Source of the DNA: Paraburkholderia ferrariae NBRC 106233
GTDB lineage: Bacteria; Pseudomonadota; Gammaproteobacteria; Burkholderiales; Burkholderiaceae
Direction: 5' to 3'
Assembly (NCBI RefSeq): GCF_000685035.1
Contig: NZ_BAYB01000018.1
Location: 124,001-188,000, forward strand
Length of the DNA: 64,000 nucleotides
Of the stretch, positions 1-9,447 are shown in pieces. The notes below the pieces were generated by a model. The model was given only the letters and a program-made list of their open reading frames with translations, was not told the DNA's origin and did not search any database. Within the stretch, counting starts at the first letter, position 1; each line of letters opens with the position of its first letter. Made by a program: the position numbers and the translations under genes.

Positions 1-164
1 GAGCGCCCGTACTGGTCGCGCAGTTCGTCGTAGATGCGGCGCAGACCGAGCATGCTCGTGCCCCAGTCGCCGCCCTCGGCTCTCCAGCGCGTGGCGCTGC
101 CGGATGCCGTGGAGACGTGATTGACACGCTGCGCAACAGACAATTGAAATTGTAGTTGCCTCAT
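1..164 (-). CDS. Partial CDS, N-terminal part of an unrecognised protein
   Basis: The minus strand is open from an ATG at 164 to the window edge (54 codons seen). The reading MRQLQFQLSV... continues into TRWRAEGGDWGTSMLGLRRI, whose composition and third-position GC look like real coding sequence. I do not recognise the family and only the N-terminus is visible. No clear Shine-Dalgarno site precedes 164, so an internal ATG at 53 is an alternative start, though the coding-like reading extends upstream of it. It is divergent from the iron operon across a 449 bp AT-rich gap. Confidence 0.5.
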   Translation of the reverse strand, partial: MRQLQFQLSVAQRVNHVSTASGSATRWRAEGGDWGTSMLGLRRIYDELRDQYGR

Positions 165-325
165 AAAAATAATAAGCAATGCGAATGAAGTGAAAATTGG
201 CATTCGCAATTCATTCGCTTCCTGTGCCGGGGCAGCGCGCCGCATTCCCGCAGCATCACGTGTTTCACCCCTTGATCTGGCGCTGATTCTTCAACCCAAC
301 ATCGATATCGCAAAGCTTTCAAAAC

Positions 326-374
326 ATTACATTAAGACTTCAATATATTACATTTACATTAATATCTATGTAAT
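326..374. promoter_or_regulatory. Three ATTACAT/ATGTAAT heptamers at exact 21 bp spacing
   Basis: ATTACAT begins at 326 and again at 347, and its reverse complement ATGTAAT begins at 368. The two 21 bp steps equal two helical turns, so all three sites face the same side of the DNA. This could be a binding array for an activator or repressor, or simply part of AT-rich promoter DNA. No known regulator is assigned. Confidence 0.35.
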
Positions 375-439
375 TTTCGGAAACAAAATGAAGTATTGCT
401 GTCGATCTCCCTACGATTGAAATAAACGGAAACATATGG

Positions 440-459
440 AATGATATCGATTCTCATTT
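440..459 (+). promoter_or_regulatory. Fur-box-like operator
   Basis: The sequence AATGATATCGATTCTCATT keeps the GATAAT-type half site and the TCTCATT half site seen in betaproteobacterial Fur boxes. It lies about 155 bp before the receptor start, in the AT-rich promoter region. Iron-dependent repression by Fur of the receptor, piuC and the PepSY gene is expected from this site and from the gene content. Confidence 0.6.
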
Positions 460-613
460 GAATCGCATAAACCGGTTCATTCAACAACAACAGCCAGCCT
501 CGCGTCGTGTCCTTGCCAGTGTGAAGAAGGGCGGCCAGCCAGCCAATGCACCCGGGCCGCCGTGCGCCTTCGCGCATGCCCCGCCGCCCGGGTCTTCGTC
601 GGACAGGGACCCC

Positions 614-2821
614 ATGTTGAACAGGACGCCGCTCGCGAGTGCGCTCGCGCTGGCTTTTGCCGTGCCTTTTGCTTCCCCCGCGCTCGCGCAGAGCGCCCCC
701 GCTACGCAAGCTGCCCAGGCCGCCGCGCCCGCTGCGGCTTCCGGCGCAGTTGCCTCCGGCGCGGCCGAAGGCTCGACGCTGCCCGCCATCTCCGTTTCGA
801 GCCAGGCCGCCCCGCAGGACTTCCAGGCGGAACGCTCGACGGTTGGCGCGAAAACGCCCACGGCGCTGCGCGATATTCCGCAGGCGGTCACGGTCATCAA
901 CAAGGCGGTGATGGAGTCGCAGGGCGCGACCTCGTTCCAGGACGCGTTGCGCAACGCGCCCGGCATTACGATAGGCGGCGCCGAAGGCGGCCAGATCGGC
1001 AACAACATCAACCTGCGCGGCTTCACCGCGCAGAACGACATCTATCTGGACGGCTTTCGCGACCGCAACCAGTACTACCGCGACACCTTCGATCTGGACG
1101 CCATCGAAGTGCTCTACGGTCCCTCATCGATGCTGTTCGGCCGCGGCTCGACCGGTGGCGTCGTCAATCAGGTGTCGAAGAAGGCGAACCTCACGCCCTC
1201 CGCCGAAGTCTCGACGACAGTCGGCACCGACGACCACTACCGCACGAGCGTGGACCTGAACCACCCGCTCGGCGACACGGCGGCGTTCCGCCTGAACGCA
1301 TTCGGCCAGTCGCTCGGCTCCACGCGTGACGAAATGAAGAGCAAGGATTACGGCATTGCGCCCGAACTGCGCTTCGGTATCGGCACGCCCACCGAGGTCA
1401 CGCTTTCCGCGCTGATCCAGCACAACGACGACATGCCCGACTACGGCGTGCAGTCGATCAACGGTCACGCATTCGCACCATCGAAGAGCACCTATTACGG
1501 CCTCACCGACGACCGCACGATCCAGGACATCCAGACCGTTACGGCGCGCGTCGATCACAAGTTCAACGATCAGTTCAAGATCAGCAACCAGACGGAGTTC
1601 TCGCATTCGCTCACGGATGCGCGCGAGACCGCGGCGGGCGCCGTGCTGACCGGGCCGCTCGCCACCAGCCCGGCGCTGAAGAACGGCAACTACACCACGC
1701 TGCCGCTCACCGACCTCTACGTGAAGCTCGCGAGCCACGACCGCGTGATCGAGAATCACTCGGTCTACAACGACACGATGGCCGAGTACAAGTTCGACAC
1801 GGGCTTCGTGAAGCACGACCTCATCGCGGGCTTCGAAGCGGGCCACGACAGCTACACGAATCAGGCCTATACGCGCAACAACCTGCCGATTCTCTCGCTG
1901 CTCGACCCGGTGTATATCCCCACGCCCTCGAATGTCACGCAGACGGTGGGCAACCACGCGGAGTCGGGCGCGACGTCGCTCGCGGCGTACATGAACGAAA
2001 CGATGTCGCTGGGCGAGCACTGGAAGCTGGTGGGCGGCGTGCGCTGGGACCGCTTCCAGGCGCATATCGCGAACACGGTCAGCTTGCCGGCGTATGCGGC
2101 CCAGACCAATACGTTCACGAGCGTGCGTGCGGGCGCGATCTATCAGCCCACCGACTGGCAGTCGTATTACTTCTCGTACGGCACGTCGTTCGACCCGTCG
2201 CTCGAGGCGCTCACGCTCACCAACAACACGCAGGACCTCGCGCCCGAACATACGAAGTCGTACGAAGTAGGCAGCAAGTGGGACCTGCTGGGCGGCAACC
2301 TTTCGGTGACCTCGGCGCTCTTCCAGCAGGAGATGGACAACGCCCGCACGCAGACTGCCTCCGGCGAATACCTGCTGGAGGGCGACGTGCGCGTGCGCGG
2401 CTTCCAGGCGGGCGTGACGGGGCACGTCACCGACAAGTGGCAGGTGTTCGGCGGCTACACGTATATGGACGGCGTGGTGCTCCACGCGCTGGACGGCACT
2501 CAGGGCCACACGCTCGCGAACACGCCGCGCAACACCTTCACGCTATGGACCACCTACGCGTTCGCGCCGCACTGGGAAGTGGGCGGCGGCCCGACCTATA
2601 TGTCGGCACGCTCCGCGGCCAACACGAACTATGTTTCGGTGGGCGGCTATACCCGCTGGGACGCGATGGCCGAATACGAGCAGAAGAAGTGGGACGTGCG
2701 GCTGAATCTGCTGAACCTCACGAACAAGTTCTACTATGACGCGCTGATCCAGTCCGATGGCGGGCGTTCGGTGCCGGGTATCGGGCGCACGTTCCTCGCG
2801 ACGTTCGACTACCGGCTCTGA
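614..2821 (+). CDS. fiu: TonB-dependent catecholate siderophore receptor, Fiu-like
   Basis: An outer membrane, TonB-gated receptor for ferric siderophores, 735 residues from the ATG at 614. Residues 1-25 form a signal peptide ending in SPALA. A plug domain follows (about 70-175) with the motifs NNINLRGF, DIYLDGFRDR and EVLYGPSSMLFGRGSTGG, then a 22-strand barrel ending in the aromatic terminus FDYRL. Fiu of E. coli carries the same plug signatures, and the next gene is piuC, as in the fiu-ybiX pair. The frame extends upstream to 458, but that start overlaps the Fur box and would place about 50 non-signal residues before the leader, so 614 is preferred. The ligand, probably a catecholate or its breakdown product, is inferred. 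Confidence 0.9.
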   Translation: MLNRTPLASALALAFAVPFASPALAQSAPATQAAQAAAPAAASGAVASGAAEGSTLPAISVSSQAAPQDFQAERSTVGAKTPTALRDIPQAVTVINKAVMESQGATSFQDALRNAPGITIGGAEGGQIGNNINLRGFTAQNDIYLDGFRDRNQYYRDTFDLDAIEVLYGPSSMLFGRGSTGGVVNQVSKKANLTPSAEVSTTVGTDDHYRTSVDLNHPLGDTAAFRLNAFGQSLGSTRDEMKSKDYGIAPELRFGIGTPTEVTLSALIQHNDDMPDYGVQSINGHAFAPSKSTYYGLTDDRTIQDIQTVTARVDHKFNDQFKISNQTEFSHSLTDARETAAGAVLTGPLATSPALKNGNYTTLPLTDLYVKLASHDRVIENHSVYNDTMAEYKFDTGFVKHDLIAGFEAGHDSYTNQAYTRNNLPILSLLDPVYIPTPSNVTQTVGNHAESGATSLAAYMNETMSLGEHWKLVGGVRWDRFQAHIANTVSLPAYAAQTNTFTSVRAGAIYQPTDWQSYYFSYGTSFDPSLEALTLTNNTQDLAPEHTKSYEVGSKWDLLGGNLSVTSALFQQEMDNARTQTASGEYLLEGDVRVRGFQAGVTGHVTDKWQVFGGYTYMDGVVLHALDGTQGHTLANTPRNTFTLWTTYAFAPHWEVGGGPTYMSARSAANTNYVSVGGYTRWDAMAEYEQKKWDVRLNLLNLTNKFYYDALIQSDGGRSVPGIGRTFLATFDYRL

Positions 2822-2960
2822 TCGCGGCACGCCGTTCAGCTGTTTTTGCCGTGTCACGCAGTGTCACGAAAAGCGCGCACAATGCGCGCTTTTGCGCGAG
2901 CGGCAAGGAGCGCATGAACGGCGTGAACCGGTCAGGCGCGGCGCAAGGAAAGGAAACACG

Positions 2961-3644
2961 ATGCTAGTGCACATACCGAACGTACTCACGCAAGAGCAGG
3001 TGCGCAGCCTGCGCGAGCGGCTCGACCAGGCGGGCGACGCGTGGGTGGACGGCCGCGCGACGGCCGGCTACTCGGGCGCGCCCGTGAAGCGCAATCAGCA
3101 GATCGCCGAGCACACGCCCATCGCGCGCGAACTCGGCGACGTGATCCTGGCCGCGATCGAGCGCAATCCGCTCTTCATCAGCGCCGCGCTCCCGAATCAG
3201 GTGTATCCGCCGCTCTTCAACCGCTACGAGGGCGGCATGACCTTCGGCAGCCACGTGGACGGCGCGGTGCGCGTGCTGCCCAATGGCGTGAAGCTGCGCA
3301 CGGACGTTTCGGTCACGCTATTTCTTTCCGCACCCGACGAGTACGACGGCGGCGAACTCGTGATCGAGGACAGCTACGGCGTGCAGCAGGTCAAGCTGCC
3401 GGCCGGTGACATGATCGTCTATCCGGCCACGAGCCTGCACCAGGTCACGCCGGTTACGCGCGGCGCGCGCGTGGCCAGCTTCTTCTGGGTGCAGAGCCTC
3501 GTGCGCAGCGACACGCAGCGCGCGCTGCTCTTCGACATGGACACCGCCATCCAGCGCCTGAACGCGAGCGATGCCGACGCGCAGGCGCGGCGCAGCCTCG
3601 TTGGTTGCTATCACAATCTTTTGCGTATCTGGAGTGAAACGTGA
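2961..3644 (+). CDS. piuC: PKHD-type Fe(II)/2-oxoglutarate hydroxylase PiuC
   Basis: A 227-residue Fe(II)- and 2-oxoglutarate-dependent dioxygenase of the PiuC/YbiX family, the usual family length. The iron ligands are visible as H98-x-D100 (SHVD) and H160 (SLHQVTP), with R170 as the probable 2-oxoglutarate-binding arginine. ATG 2961 has a strong AAGGAAAGGA ribosome-binding site. It follows the siderophore receptor by 139 bp and overlaps the next gene, so it belongs to the iron-starvation operon. Family members are required for full siderophore use in pseudomonads; the exact substrate is not known. Confidence 0.92.
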   Translation: MLVHIPNVLTQEQVRSLRERLDQAGDAWVDGRATAGYSGAPVKRNQQIAEHTPIARELGDVILAAIERNPLFISAALPNQVYPPLFNRYEGGMTFGSHVDGAVRVLPNGVKLRTDVSVTLFLSAPDEYDGGELVIEDSYGVQQVKLPAGDMIVYPATSLHQVTPVTRGARVASFFWVQSLVRSDTQRALLFDMDTAIQRLNASDADAQARRSLVGCYHNLLRIWSET

Positions 3645-4360
3645 GTTTTCCCGAGACTGTCGAGATCGAGGCGGCACAGCCGCCGCGAGCGGCCCACTCG
3701 CCACTCGATGCCGCCGCGCGCGAGGACCGGTCGAAGCGTTCGCGCCGCGCCACCTTCATCAAATGGCTGCGCAAGGTGCACGGCTGGGTGGGGCTGTGGG
3801 GCGCGGCAATCGGGCTGCTGTTCGGCGTGACGGGGTTCGTGCTCAACCATCGCGGCGAGCCGCTGCGCATTTCGCCGGGGGCGCCGCAGGTTTCGACGAT
3901 GCAGCTCAAGCTGCCCGACCCCGCGCCCGATACGCCGCGCGAGCTCGCGAAGTGGCTCCAGTCGCAGCCGGACCTGAAGCTGCCCGCGCGCATGGGCCGC
4001 GTGCAGAAGGAACCCGAGCATCCGGTGGCCTGGGGCGACCGCGAAACGGTTCAGCCCGAGCACTGGCAACTGATGTTTTCGTCGCCGCACGAGAGCGTTT
4101 CGGTCGAGTACTGGGACGGCAACGACTTCGTCACGCTCAAGCGCAATAACAACTCGCTGCTCGCCACGCTTACCAACCTGCACAAGGGCGTGGGCATGAG
4201 TATCGGCTGGGTGCTGTTCATCGACACCTTCGCGGGCGCGCTGATTCTGCTTTCGCTGACCGGCGTGCTGCTGTGGACCGAGCTCAACAAGCGCAAGACC
4301 GTGGGCGCCGTGCTCGTGATCGGCTCGATTATCGCGGCCGTGTGCGCGGGGCTTGCCTGA
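3641..4360 (+). CDS. PepSY-associated transmembrane protein
   Basis: Protein of 239 residues starting at a GTG whose last two bases are the first two of the piuC stop (GTGA overlap, 3641-3644), so translation is coupled. A basic N-terminus is followed by a membrane helix (about 48-68, KVHGWVGLWGAAIGLLFGVTG), a periplasmic part, a second helix (about 185-210) and a C-terminal helix. The opening KVHGWVGL is typical of PepSY-associated TM proteins found with TonB receptors, some of which act as inner membrane ferric-siderophore reductases. The reductase role here is an inference. Confidence 0.85.
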   Translation: MSFPETVEIEAAQPPRAAHSPLDAAAREDRSKRSRRATFIKWLRKVHGWVGLWGAAIGLLFGVTGFVLNHRGEPLRISPGAPQVSTMQLKLPDPAPDTPRELAKWLQSQPDLKLPARMGRVQKEPEHPVAWGDRETVQPEHWQLMFSSPHESVSVEYWDGNDFVTLKRNNNSLLATLTNLHKGVGMSIGWVLFIDTFAGALILLSLTGVLLWTELNKRKTVGAVLVIGSIIAAVCAGLA

Positions 4361-4396
4361 CCGGCGAGGGACCGGATGACCGCCCAGGCGCGGCGA

Positions 4397-5179
4397 TCAG
4401 TCCTCCTGATCGTTCACGCCGCGCCGGCGCAGCAGATAGGTATCCATGATCCAGCCGTTCGCGTCGCGCGCTTCGCCGCGCACGCGTGCGATCTCCTCCT
4501 TCACTTCGCTCAGGCGCCCGGACAGCAGGATCTCGTCGGGCGTGCCGACGTAGGCGCCCCAGTAGATGTCGAGGTCCTCGCCTGCCAGATCGCGGTAGGC
4601 GTTCTGTGCGTCGAGCATCACGACGACGCTGTCCGCATCCTCGGGAAAGCCTGCTGCGAGCCGCCGTCCCGTTGTGATTTCGACCGGCCGGCCGATGAAG
4701 TTCAGCGGCACGCGATGTTTTGCGGCCAGCGCCTGCACGCTGCTGATGCCGGGAATCACTTCGAAATCGAACGTGAGGCGGCCTTCGGCGAGTATCGCGT
4801 CGAGAATGCGGATCGTGCTGTCGTAAAGCGCGGGGTCGCCCCAGACCAGGAACGCGCCGCACTGGCCCGCTGCGAGCTCTTCGTCGATGAGCCGCTCGAA
4901 CACGCGCTGCTTCTCGCGGTTCAACTCTTCCACCGCCGCGCGATAGTCGGCGCCGTCGCGGCGGCGCTCGGGGCTCGCCGCTTCGACGATGCGGTAGTTC
5001 GTGTTCTTGATGAAGCGCGCGCAGATTTCCTTGCGCAGCGCCACGAGCTTTTCCTTGGCTGGGCCCTTGTCCATGACGAAGAAGACATCGGCCGCGTTGA
5101 GGGCGTTGATGGCTTGCACGGTCAGATAGTCGGGGTCGCCGGCGCCGATGCCGATCACGAGTATGCGTTTGGTGTTCAT
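4397..5179 (-). CDS. cobF: Precorrin-6A synthase (deacetylating) CobF
   Basis: SAM-dependent C1 methyltransferase of the aerobic cobalamin pathway, converting precorrin-5 to precorrin-6A with loss of acetate. The 260-residue length fits CobF. The N-terminus ILVIGIGAGDPDYLTVQA is the tetrapyrrole methylase glycine motif, and VIPGISSVQALAAKH is the second conserved block. It ends 36 bp from the convergent PepSY gene. No other cob gene lies nearby, so it is a stand-alone corrin gene in this window. Confidence 0.92.
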   Translation of the reverse strand: MNTKRILVIGIGAGDPDYLTVQAINALNAADVFFVMDKGPAKEKLVALRKEICARFIKNTNYRIVEAASPERRRDGADYRAAVEELNREKQRVFERLIDEELAAGQCGAFLVWGDPALYDSTIRILDAILAEGRLTFDFEVIPGISSVQALAAKHRVPLNFIGRPVEITTGRRLAAGFPEDADSVVVMLDAQNAYRDLAGEDLDIYWGAYVGTPDEILLSGRLSEVKEEIARVRGEARDANGWIMDTYLLRRRGVNDQED

Positions 5180-5366
5180 GGTGGTGCTGTCCGTTCACTG
5201 GCTTGGGCGCCAAGAATGATAGCGCGACTTCGATCGCGCGCGAGCAGGCGGCCGCAGGCGTGGCTCGCGGCGCTTCCGATTCGCGAGGGTAATTTCCTTC
5301 AATACGCGCCGGCGCCTGGCGCTTACGCTCATCCTCATGATTCATCGCCCGCCGGGCGTAACGAGG

Positions 5367-5954
5367 ATGAATGTGAGCATGACGCTTTCCATGGCCGCCT
5401 TCGCGCTGGCCATGTCGATTACCCCTGGACCCGTCAATGTCGTCGCGCTGGGCGCGGGCGCGCGCTATGGCCTGCGCGTGAGCCTGCGCCACGTGACCGG
5501 CGCGACGGTGGGCTTCGTGCTGCTCCTGCTGCTGATCGGGCTGGGCCTGCGCGAACTGCTCGTCGCGTGGCCGTGGCTTACGCGCGCGATCCGCTGGACG
5601 GGCGTGGCTTTCCTGCTCTATGTCGCGTGGCGTCTTGCCGTCGATGACGGCAACGTCGAAACCGATTCCGACGCGCGCGGCCCTTCGCTGATGATGGGCG
5701 CGACCATGCAGTGGCTCAACCCGAAGGCATGGCTCGCATCGGTGGCGGGCATGGGCGCCTATGCGGCGTCGGGCGAAAAAGCGCTGATCTGGCAGTTCGC
5801 CGCGATCTACTTCGTGATCTGCTATCTGTCGATCGCGTGCTGGGCGTGGGCGGGCGCCGCGCTGCGCCAGGCGCTGCGCGAACGCGTGCGGCTCGTGAAC
5901 CGCAGCATGGCCGCGCTGCTCGCGGCCAGCGCCCTCTGGTTGCTGGTGACCTGA
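5367..5954 (+). CDS. LysE/RhtB-family amino acid exporter
   Basis: Inner membrane translocator of about 195 residues with five to six hydrophobic helices. The N-terminal ITPGPVNVVALGAGARYG and the later MQWLNPKAWLAS motif are hallmarks of the LysE/RhtB superfamily. Substrates of the family are amino acids or derivatives; the specific one cannot be read here. Starts at 5337, 5367 and 5379 are all in frame; 5379 has GAGG at a usable distance, so the N-terminus is uncertain by a few residues. The convergent AraC gene 16 bp away is its likely regulator. Confidence 0.85.
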   Translation: MNVSMTLSMAAFALAMSITPGPVNVVALGAGARYGLRVSLRHVTGATVGFVLLLLLIGLGLRELLVAWPWLTRAIRWTGVAFLLYVAWRLAVDDGNVETDSDARGPSLMMGATMQWLNPKAWLASVAGMGAYAASGEKALIWQFAAIYFVICYLSIACWAWAGAALRQALRERVRLVNRSMAALLAASALWLLVT

Positions 5955-5970
5955 ACCGCGCCTCGCACGC

Positions 5971-6831
5971 TTATGCGTTGCCGCGATACTGTCCCGGCGT
6001 GGCCGCAACGAACTGGCGGAATGCCCGCTGCAAGTGAGCCTGATCGGCGAAGCCCGCATCGGCGGCGACTTCGGCAATCGCGCGGCCGCGCCGCAACTGC
6101 GTGCGGCTGAACTCGATGCGCCGGTTCACCACATAAGCGTGCGGGGTCATGCCGTACTGCTCCCGAAACGCGCGGATCAGATACGAAGGCGAGAGCTCTG
6201 CCGCCGCGCAGATGTCTTCGAGCTTGAGTGCACGCGTGTAATTGCCGTCGATATATTCGGCGGCACGCGCGAGGCGATGATTCGGCTCGCGCCCTGTGAC
6301 GGGCGCCGGGTTCAGCGTCTGCTGCAGCATCGAGAAATAGGCCGTTACGGCGCTTTCCTTGTGCAGCGTGTCTGCGTGCTCGTCGGTGAGCAGTGCGTAA
6401 AGGCGGTTGAGGCCCGCGAACAGATCGGCCCGCAGACTCAAGGTCTGCTCGAACGCACGAAAGCCCTGCTTCGGGCTAAAGCCGAGTTCCTGCTGAAGCC
6501 GCGCTAGCCAATCCACATCGAGATAGAACATGCGGTAGGCCCACGGCGTGTCCTTCGCCGGATTGCACGCGTGCACCACATCCGGATTGATGACGACAAT
6601 GGCGCCTGCGCCCACGTGTTCGAGCGAGCGCCCGTTCAGATAGGTGCTGTGCCCGCCCGTGACCGCGCCGATGGAGAACGTGCTGTGCGCGTGCGCGCCG
6701 TAGCGCACGTTGCGGCCGTCGGCAATCGCGCGCGCTTCGACGAACGGCAGCGCGCCGTCGCGCCAGAACTGGGGCACGGTGTCGGCGGATTGCGCCGCGG
6801 AATGATGCGCGGATTGAGAGGATGAGGCCAC
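5971..6831 (-). CDS. AraC-family transcriptional regulator (LysE-associated)
   Basis: A 286-residue regulator with an N-terminal AraC-binding cupin domain (about 20-170, with YGAHAHSTFSIG and INPDVVHACNP) and two C-terminal helix-turn-helix motifs (about 185-286, LEDICAAAELSPSYLIRAFR and IAEVAADAGFADQAHLQRAF). This layout is common for regulators paired with LysE exporters and sensing the exported amino acid. It is convergent with the exporter gene and 224 bp from the divergent chemosensory operon, which it could also affect. Confidence 0.88.
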   Translation of the reverse strand: MASSSQSAHHSAAQSADTVPQFWRDGALPFVEARAIADGRNVRYGAHAHSTFSIGAVTGGHSTYLNGRSLEHVGAGAIVVINPDVVHACNPAKDTPWAYRMFYLDVDWLARLQQELGFSPKQGFRAFEQTLSLRADLFAGLNRLYALLTDEHADTLHKESAVTAYFSMLQQTLNPAPVTGREPNHRLARAAEYIDGNYTRALKLEDICAAAELSPSYLIRAFREQYGMTPHAYVVNRRIEFSRTQLRRGRAIAEVAADAGFADQAHLQRAFRQFVAATPGQYRGNA

Positions 6832-7055
6832 AAAGTCTCCCCGGATGAAAGGCAGTGTTTCATCTTATCGCAAGGTGCAACGATGCGCTGGCGACGAAGG
6901 CGCTGCTCATGCGCATGCGAGCTTATATTCCTATGAAGATTCACAACAGCGTCACACACGCGCCGCGATAATTCCACGCTCGAATATTTGGCTTATGCGT
7001 CACGAGTCGCACAACGAGAGTGCGGCCGGCGCTGCGATGGCCCGGGGATTTCGAC

Positions 7056-9428
7056 ATGACTATTCGTCACCGCATCACGCTACTCATCGTTCTGATGTTC
7101 GTCGCGTTGTCCGCCATCGGCGGCTACGCGGTCTACCAGACGCGCCACAGCGCCGTCGACGTACGCCAGGTGACACAAGGCGTCGTGCCGAGCGCGCTGG
7201 CTTCCTCCGATCTCGTGGCGCTCGTGAAGGACGTGCAGCTCGCCACGATGACGCTCGTATACGCGCCCGATGCGAACATGGTCTCGCAGGCGCAAGACGA
7301 CCTGAAGACCCGGGAAGCCGCGCTGCGCGCCGCGCTCGACGTGCAGCGCAAGGCCGCCGCGAGCCACGCGCAGGAAGGGCTCGTTGCGCAGGCCGGGGAG
7401 AGCGTCGCCAACTACTTCTCCGCGATCGACGACACCGCGAAGATGAAGGCGGCGGGCAAGAACGAACTGGCCCAGGCGTACCTCTTCGCCAACGTCGCGC
7501 AGTACCGCGACGAACTGGAGGGCATCGTCACGACGCTGCGCGTCGAGAAAAACCGCCAGAAGGACGAAGCGATCAAGGCCCTGAACGACACGCTCGACAC
7601 CACCACGAGCGCGATTGCCGGCGTGACGGGCGGCGCGGTCGTGCTGCTCACGCTGATCGGCCTCCTGCTCTATCGCCAGATCACGCGCCCGCTCTCCGGC
7701 ATGCAGGCGATGATGAGCGAGATCGCCGCGAGCCAGGACTTCACGCGCCGCGTGCCGGTGGGCCGCATGGACGAGATCGGTCACTCGATCGTGGCGTTCA
7801 ACGGCATGATCGAGAAGATCCAGTTGAGCTCCGCGCAGCTCAAGCGCAAGACCGACGACATTCAGGCCATGCTGCAGAACATGCAGCAGGGCATTCTCAC
7901 GGTGGTCGAAGGCGCGACCGTTCACAACGAATATTCGGCGTATCTGGAAGCGATCTTCGAAACGAACGAGATTGCAGGCCGTCCGCTCATGGACCTCGTG
8001 TTCGCGCACACGACGCTCGACGCGGATACGGTCGCGCAGATCGAAGCCGCCGTGGACGCGTGCCTCGGCGAAGAGAGCCTGAACTTCGCGTTCAACCAGC
8101 ATCTGCTCGTCAACGAGATCACGCGCACGATGCCCGATGGCCGCGAGAAGGTGCTCGACCTGAGCTGGTCCGCGATCACGGACGAAAACGACGTGGTGGT
8201 GCGCCTCATGCTGTGCGTGCGCGACGTGACCGAGCTGCGCGAACTCGCGGCGGAAGCGGGCGAGCAAAAGCGCCGCTTGCAGATGATCGGCGAAATTCTT
8301 GCGGTAAGCGAAGAGAAGTTCCATCACTTCGTTGAGAGCGCCAAGGGCTTCATCCACGAGAACGAACGCATCATTCGCCAGCACGACTGCGCCGACATGG
8401 ACGCCGTTGCCGCGCTGTTCCGCAACATGCACACCGTGAAGGGCAACGCACGCACGTATAGCCTGCAGCACCTCACGGGCGTGGTGCACGAAGTCGAGCA
8501 GCGCTACGACGCGCTGCGCCGCGAAGACCCGGACCACGAGTGGGATCAGCAGTCGCTGATTCAGGACCTCGAACGCGTCAAGGCTTCGCTCCAACATTAC
8601 GCGACCATCAACACGGAAAGCCTCGGGCGCGGCGCGCGCGTGGCGGCGAGCGACGGCCGCGTGAGCGTGACGCGCGAGCAGATCGAAGCGAGCCTGCGCG
8701 CCATCGACGCCGCGCGCGACGACGACCTCGCGTCGCTGCGCGCCATGCGCCACACCGTGCGCGGGTTGCTGGCGCGCATCGGCACCGAGTCGCTGGGCGA
8801 CGCGCTGGCGGGCGTGCTGGACTCGCTGCCCTCGCTGGCCGGCGAACTGGGCAAGGCGGCGCCTGTCGTGCGCATCGAAGACCACGGCTGCCGCCTCGTG
8901 AGCGCCGCAGCGCCCACCGTGAAGGACGTGTTCACGCATCTCTTGCGCAACTCGCTCGATCACGGCATCGAAATGCCGGCGCAGCGCCGTGCGCAAGGCA
9001 AGGACGAAGCGGGCCACATCGCCATCGCGGCGAACATCGAAGACGGCGCATTCAAGGTCACGCTCGCCGACGACGGCCGCGGCCTCGCGCTCGGGCGCAT
9101 TCGCGCCATTGCGGTGGAGCGCGGCTGGCTTGCACAGGACGAAGCGGCGAGCGACGACACCATCGCCGGTTTCATCTTCCGCGCGGGCTTCTCGACCGCA
9201 CAGCACGTGACGGAAGTGTCGGGCCGCGGCGTGGGTATGGATGCGGTGCGCGCGTTCCTCGAACGCGAAGGCGGCCGCATCGAACTGCGCTTTACGGACG
9301 ATCGCAGCGGAGCGGACTATCGCCACTTCGAGACCATCGTTCATCTGCCGCGCGAATGGGCGGCGAACGGGACCGCAGGCGGCACCGGCGCGGATCGCGC
9401 CGCACACGAACAAACGCTGGCTGGCTAG
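7056..9428 (+). CDS. Membrane-bound CheA-like histidine kinase with HPt and HATPase domains
   Basis: A 790-residue sensor kinase with chemoreceptor-like input and CheA-like output. Visible in order: TM1 (about 8-27), periplasmic helical sensor, TM2 (about 186-208), HAMP (about 210-262), PAS-like region (about 275-400), HPt domain with phospho-accepting H459 in NMHTVKGNAR, and a CheA-type ATPase (N box HLLRNSLDHGIE about 627, ADDGRGLA about 670, GRGVGMDAV about 722). It ends after the ATPase domain, without the CheW-like P5 domain of true CheA. ATG 7056 is chosen because the upstream extension to a GTG at 7020 adds only non-conserved residues. First gene of an operon that continues with an MCP-hairpin protein, CheX-like and CheY-like genes, so the CheY-like protein is the probable phospho-acceptor. 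Confidence 0.85.
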   Translation: MTIRHRITLLIVLMFVALSAIGGYAVYQTRHSAVDVRQVTQGVVPSALASSDLVALVKDVQLATMTLVYAPDANMVSQAQDDLKTREAALRAALDVQRKAAASHAQEGLVAQAGESVANYFSAIDDTAKMKAAGKNELAQAYLFANVAQYRDELEGIVTTLRVEKNRQKDEAIKALNDTLDTTTSAIAGVTGGAVVLLTLIGLLLYRQITRPLSGMQAMMSEIAASQDFTRRVPVGRMDEIGHSIVAFNGMIEKIQLSSAQLKRKTDDIQAMLQNMQQGILTVVEGATVHNEYSAYLEAIFETNEIAGRPLMDLVFAHTTLDADTVAQIEAAVDACLGEESLNFAFNQHLLVNEITRTMPDGREKVLDLSWSAITDENDVVVRLMLCVRDVTELRELAAEAGEQKRRLQMIGEILAVSEEKFHHFVESAKGFIHENERIIRQHDCADMDAVAALFRNMHTVKGNARTYSLQHLTGVVHEVEQRYDALRREDPDHEWDQQSLIQDLERVKASLQHYATINTESLGRGARVAASDGRVSVTREQIEASLRAIDAARDDDLASLRAMRHTVRGLLARIGTESLGDALAGVLDSLPSLAGELGKAAPVVRIEDHGCRLVSAAAPTVKDVFTHLLRNSLDHGIEMPAQRRAQGKDEAGHIAIAANIEDGAFKVTLADDGRGLALGRIRAIAVERGWLAQDEAASDDTIAGFIFRAGFSTAQHVTEVSGRGVGMDAVRAFLEREGGRIELRFTDDRSGADYRHFETIVHLPREWAANGTAGGTGADRAAHEQTLAG

Positions 9429-9447
9429 TGCATGACGGGGGGTTGAA

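Larger units (their letters stand above)
165..613. other. AT-rich divergent intergenic region upstream of the iron operon
   Basis: This stretch is far richer in A+T than its surroundings, especially 150-480, and contains no convincing gene. It holds a phased set of ATTACAT motifs (326-374) and a Fur-box-like sequence (440-459). Short open frames here have unlike-coding composition. The in-frame ATG at 458 of the receptor gene falls inside the Fur box, which argues for the start at 614. Confidence 0.6.

Noticed and set aside
458..613. Longer N-terminus of the siderophore receptor
   Set aside because: The ATG at 458 is inside the Fur box and the added residues would precede a normal signal peptide.
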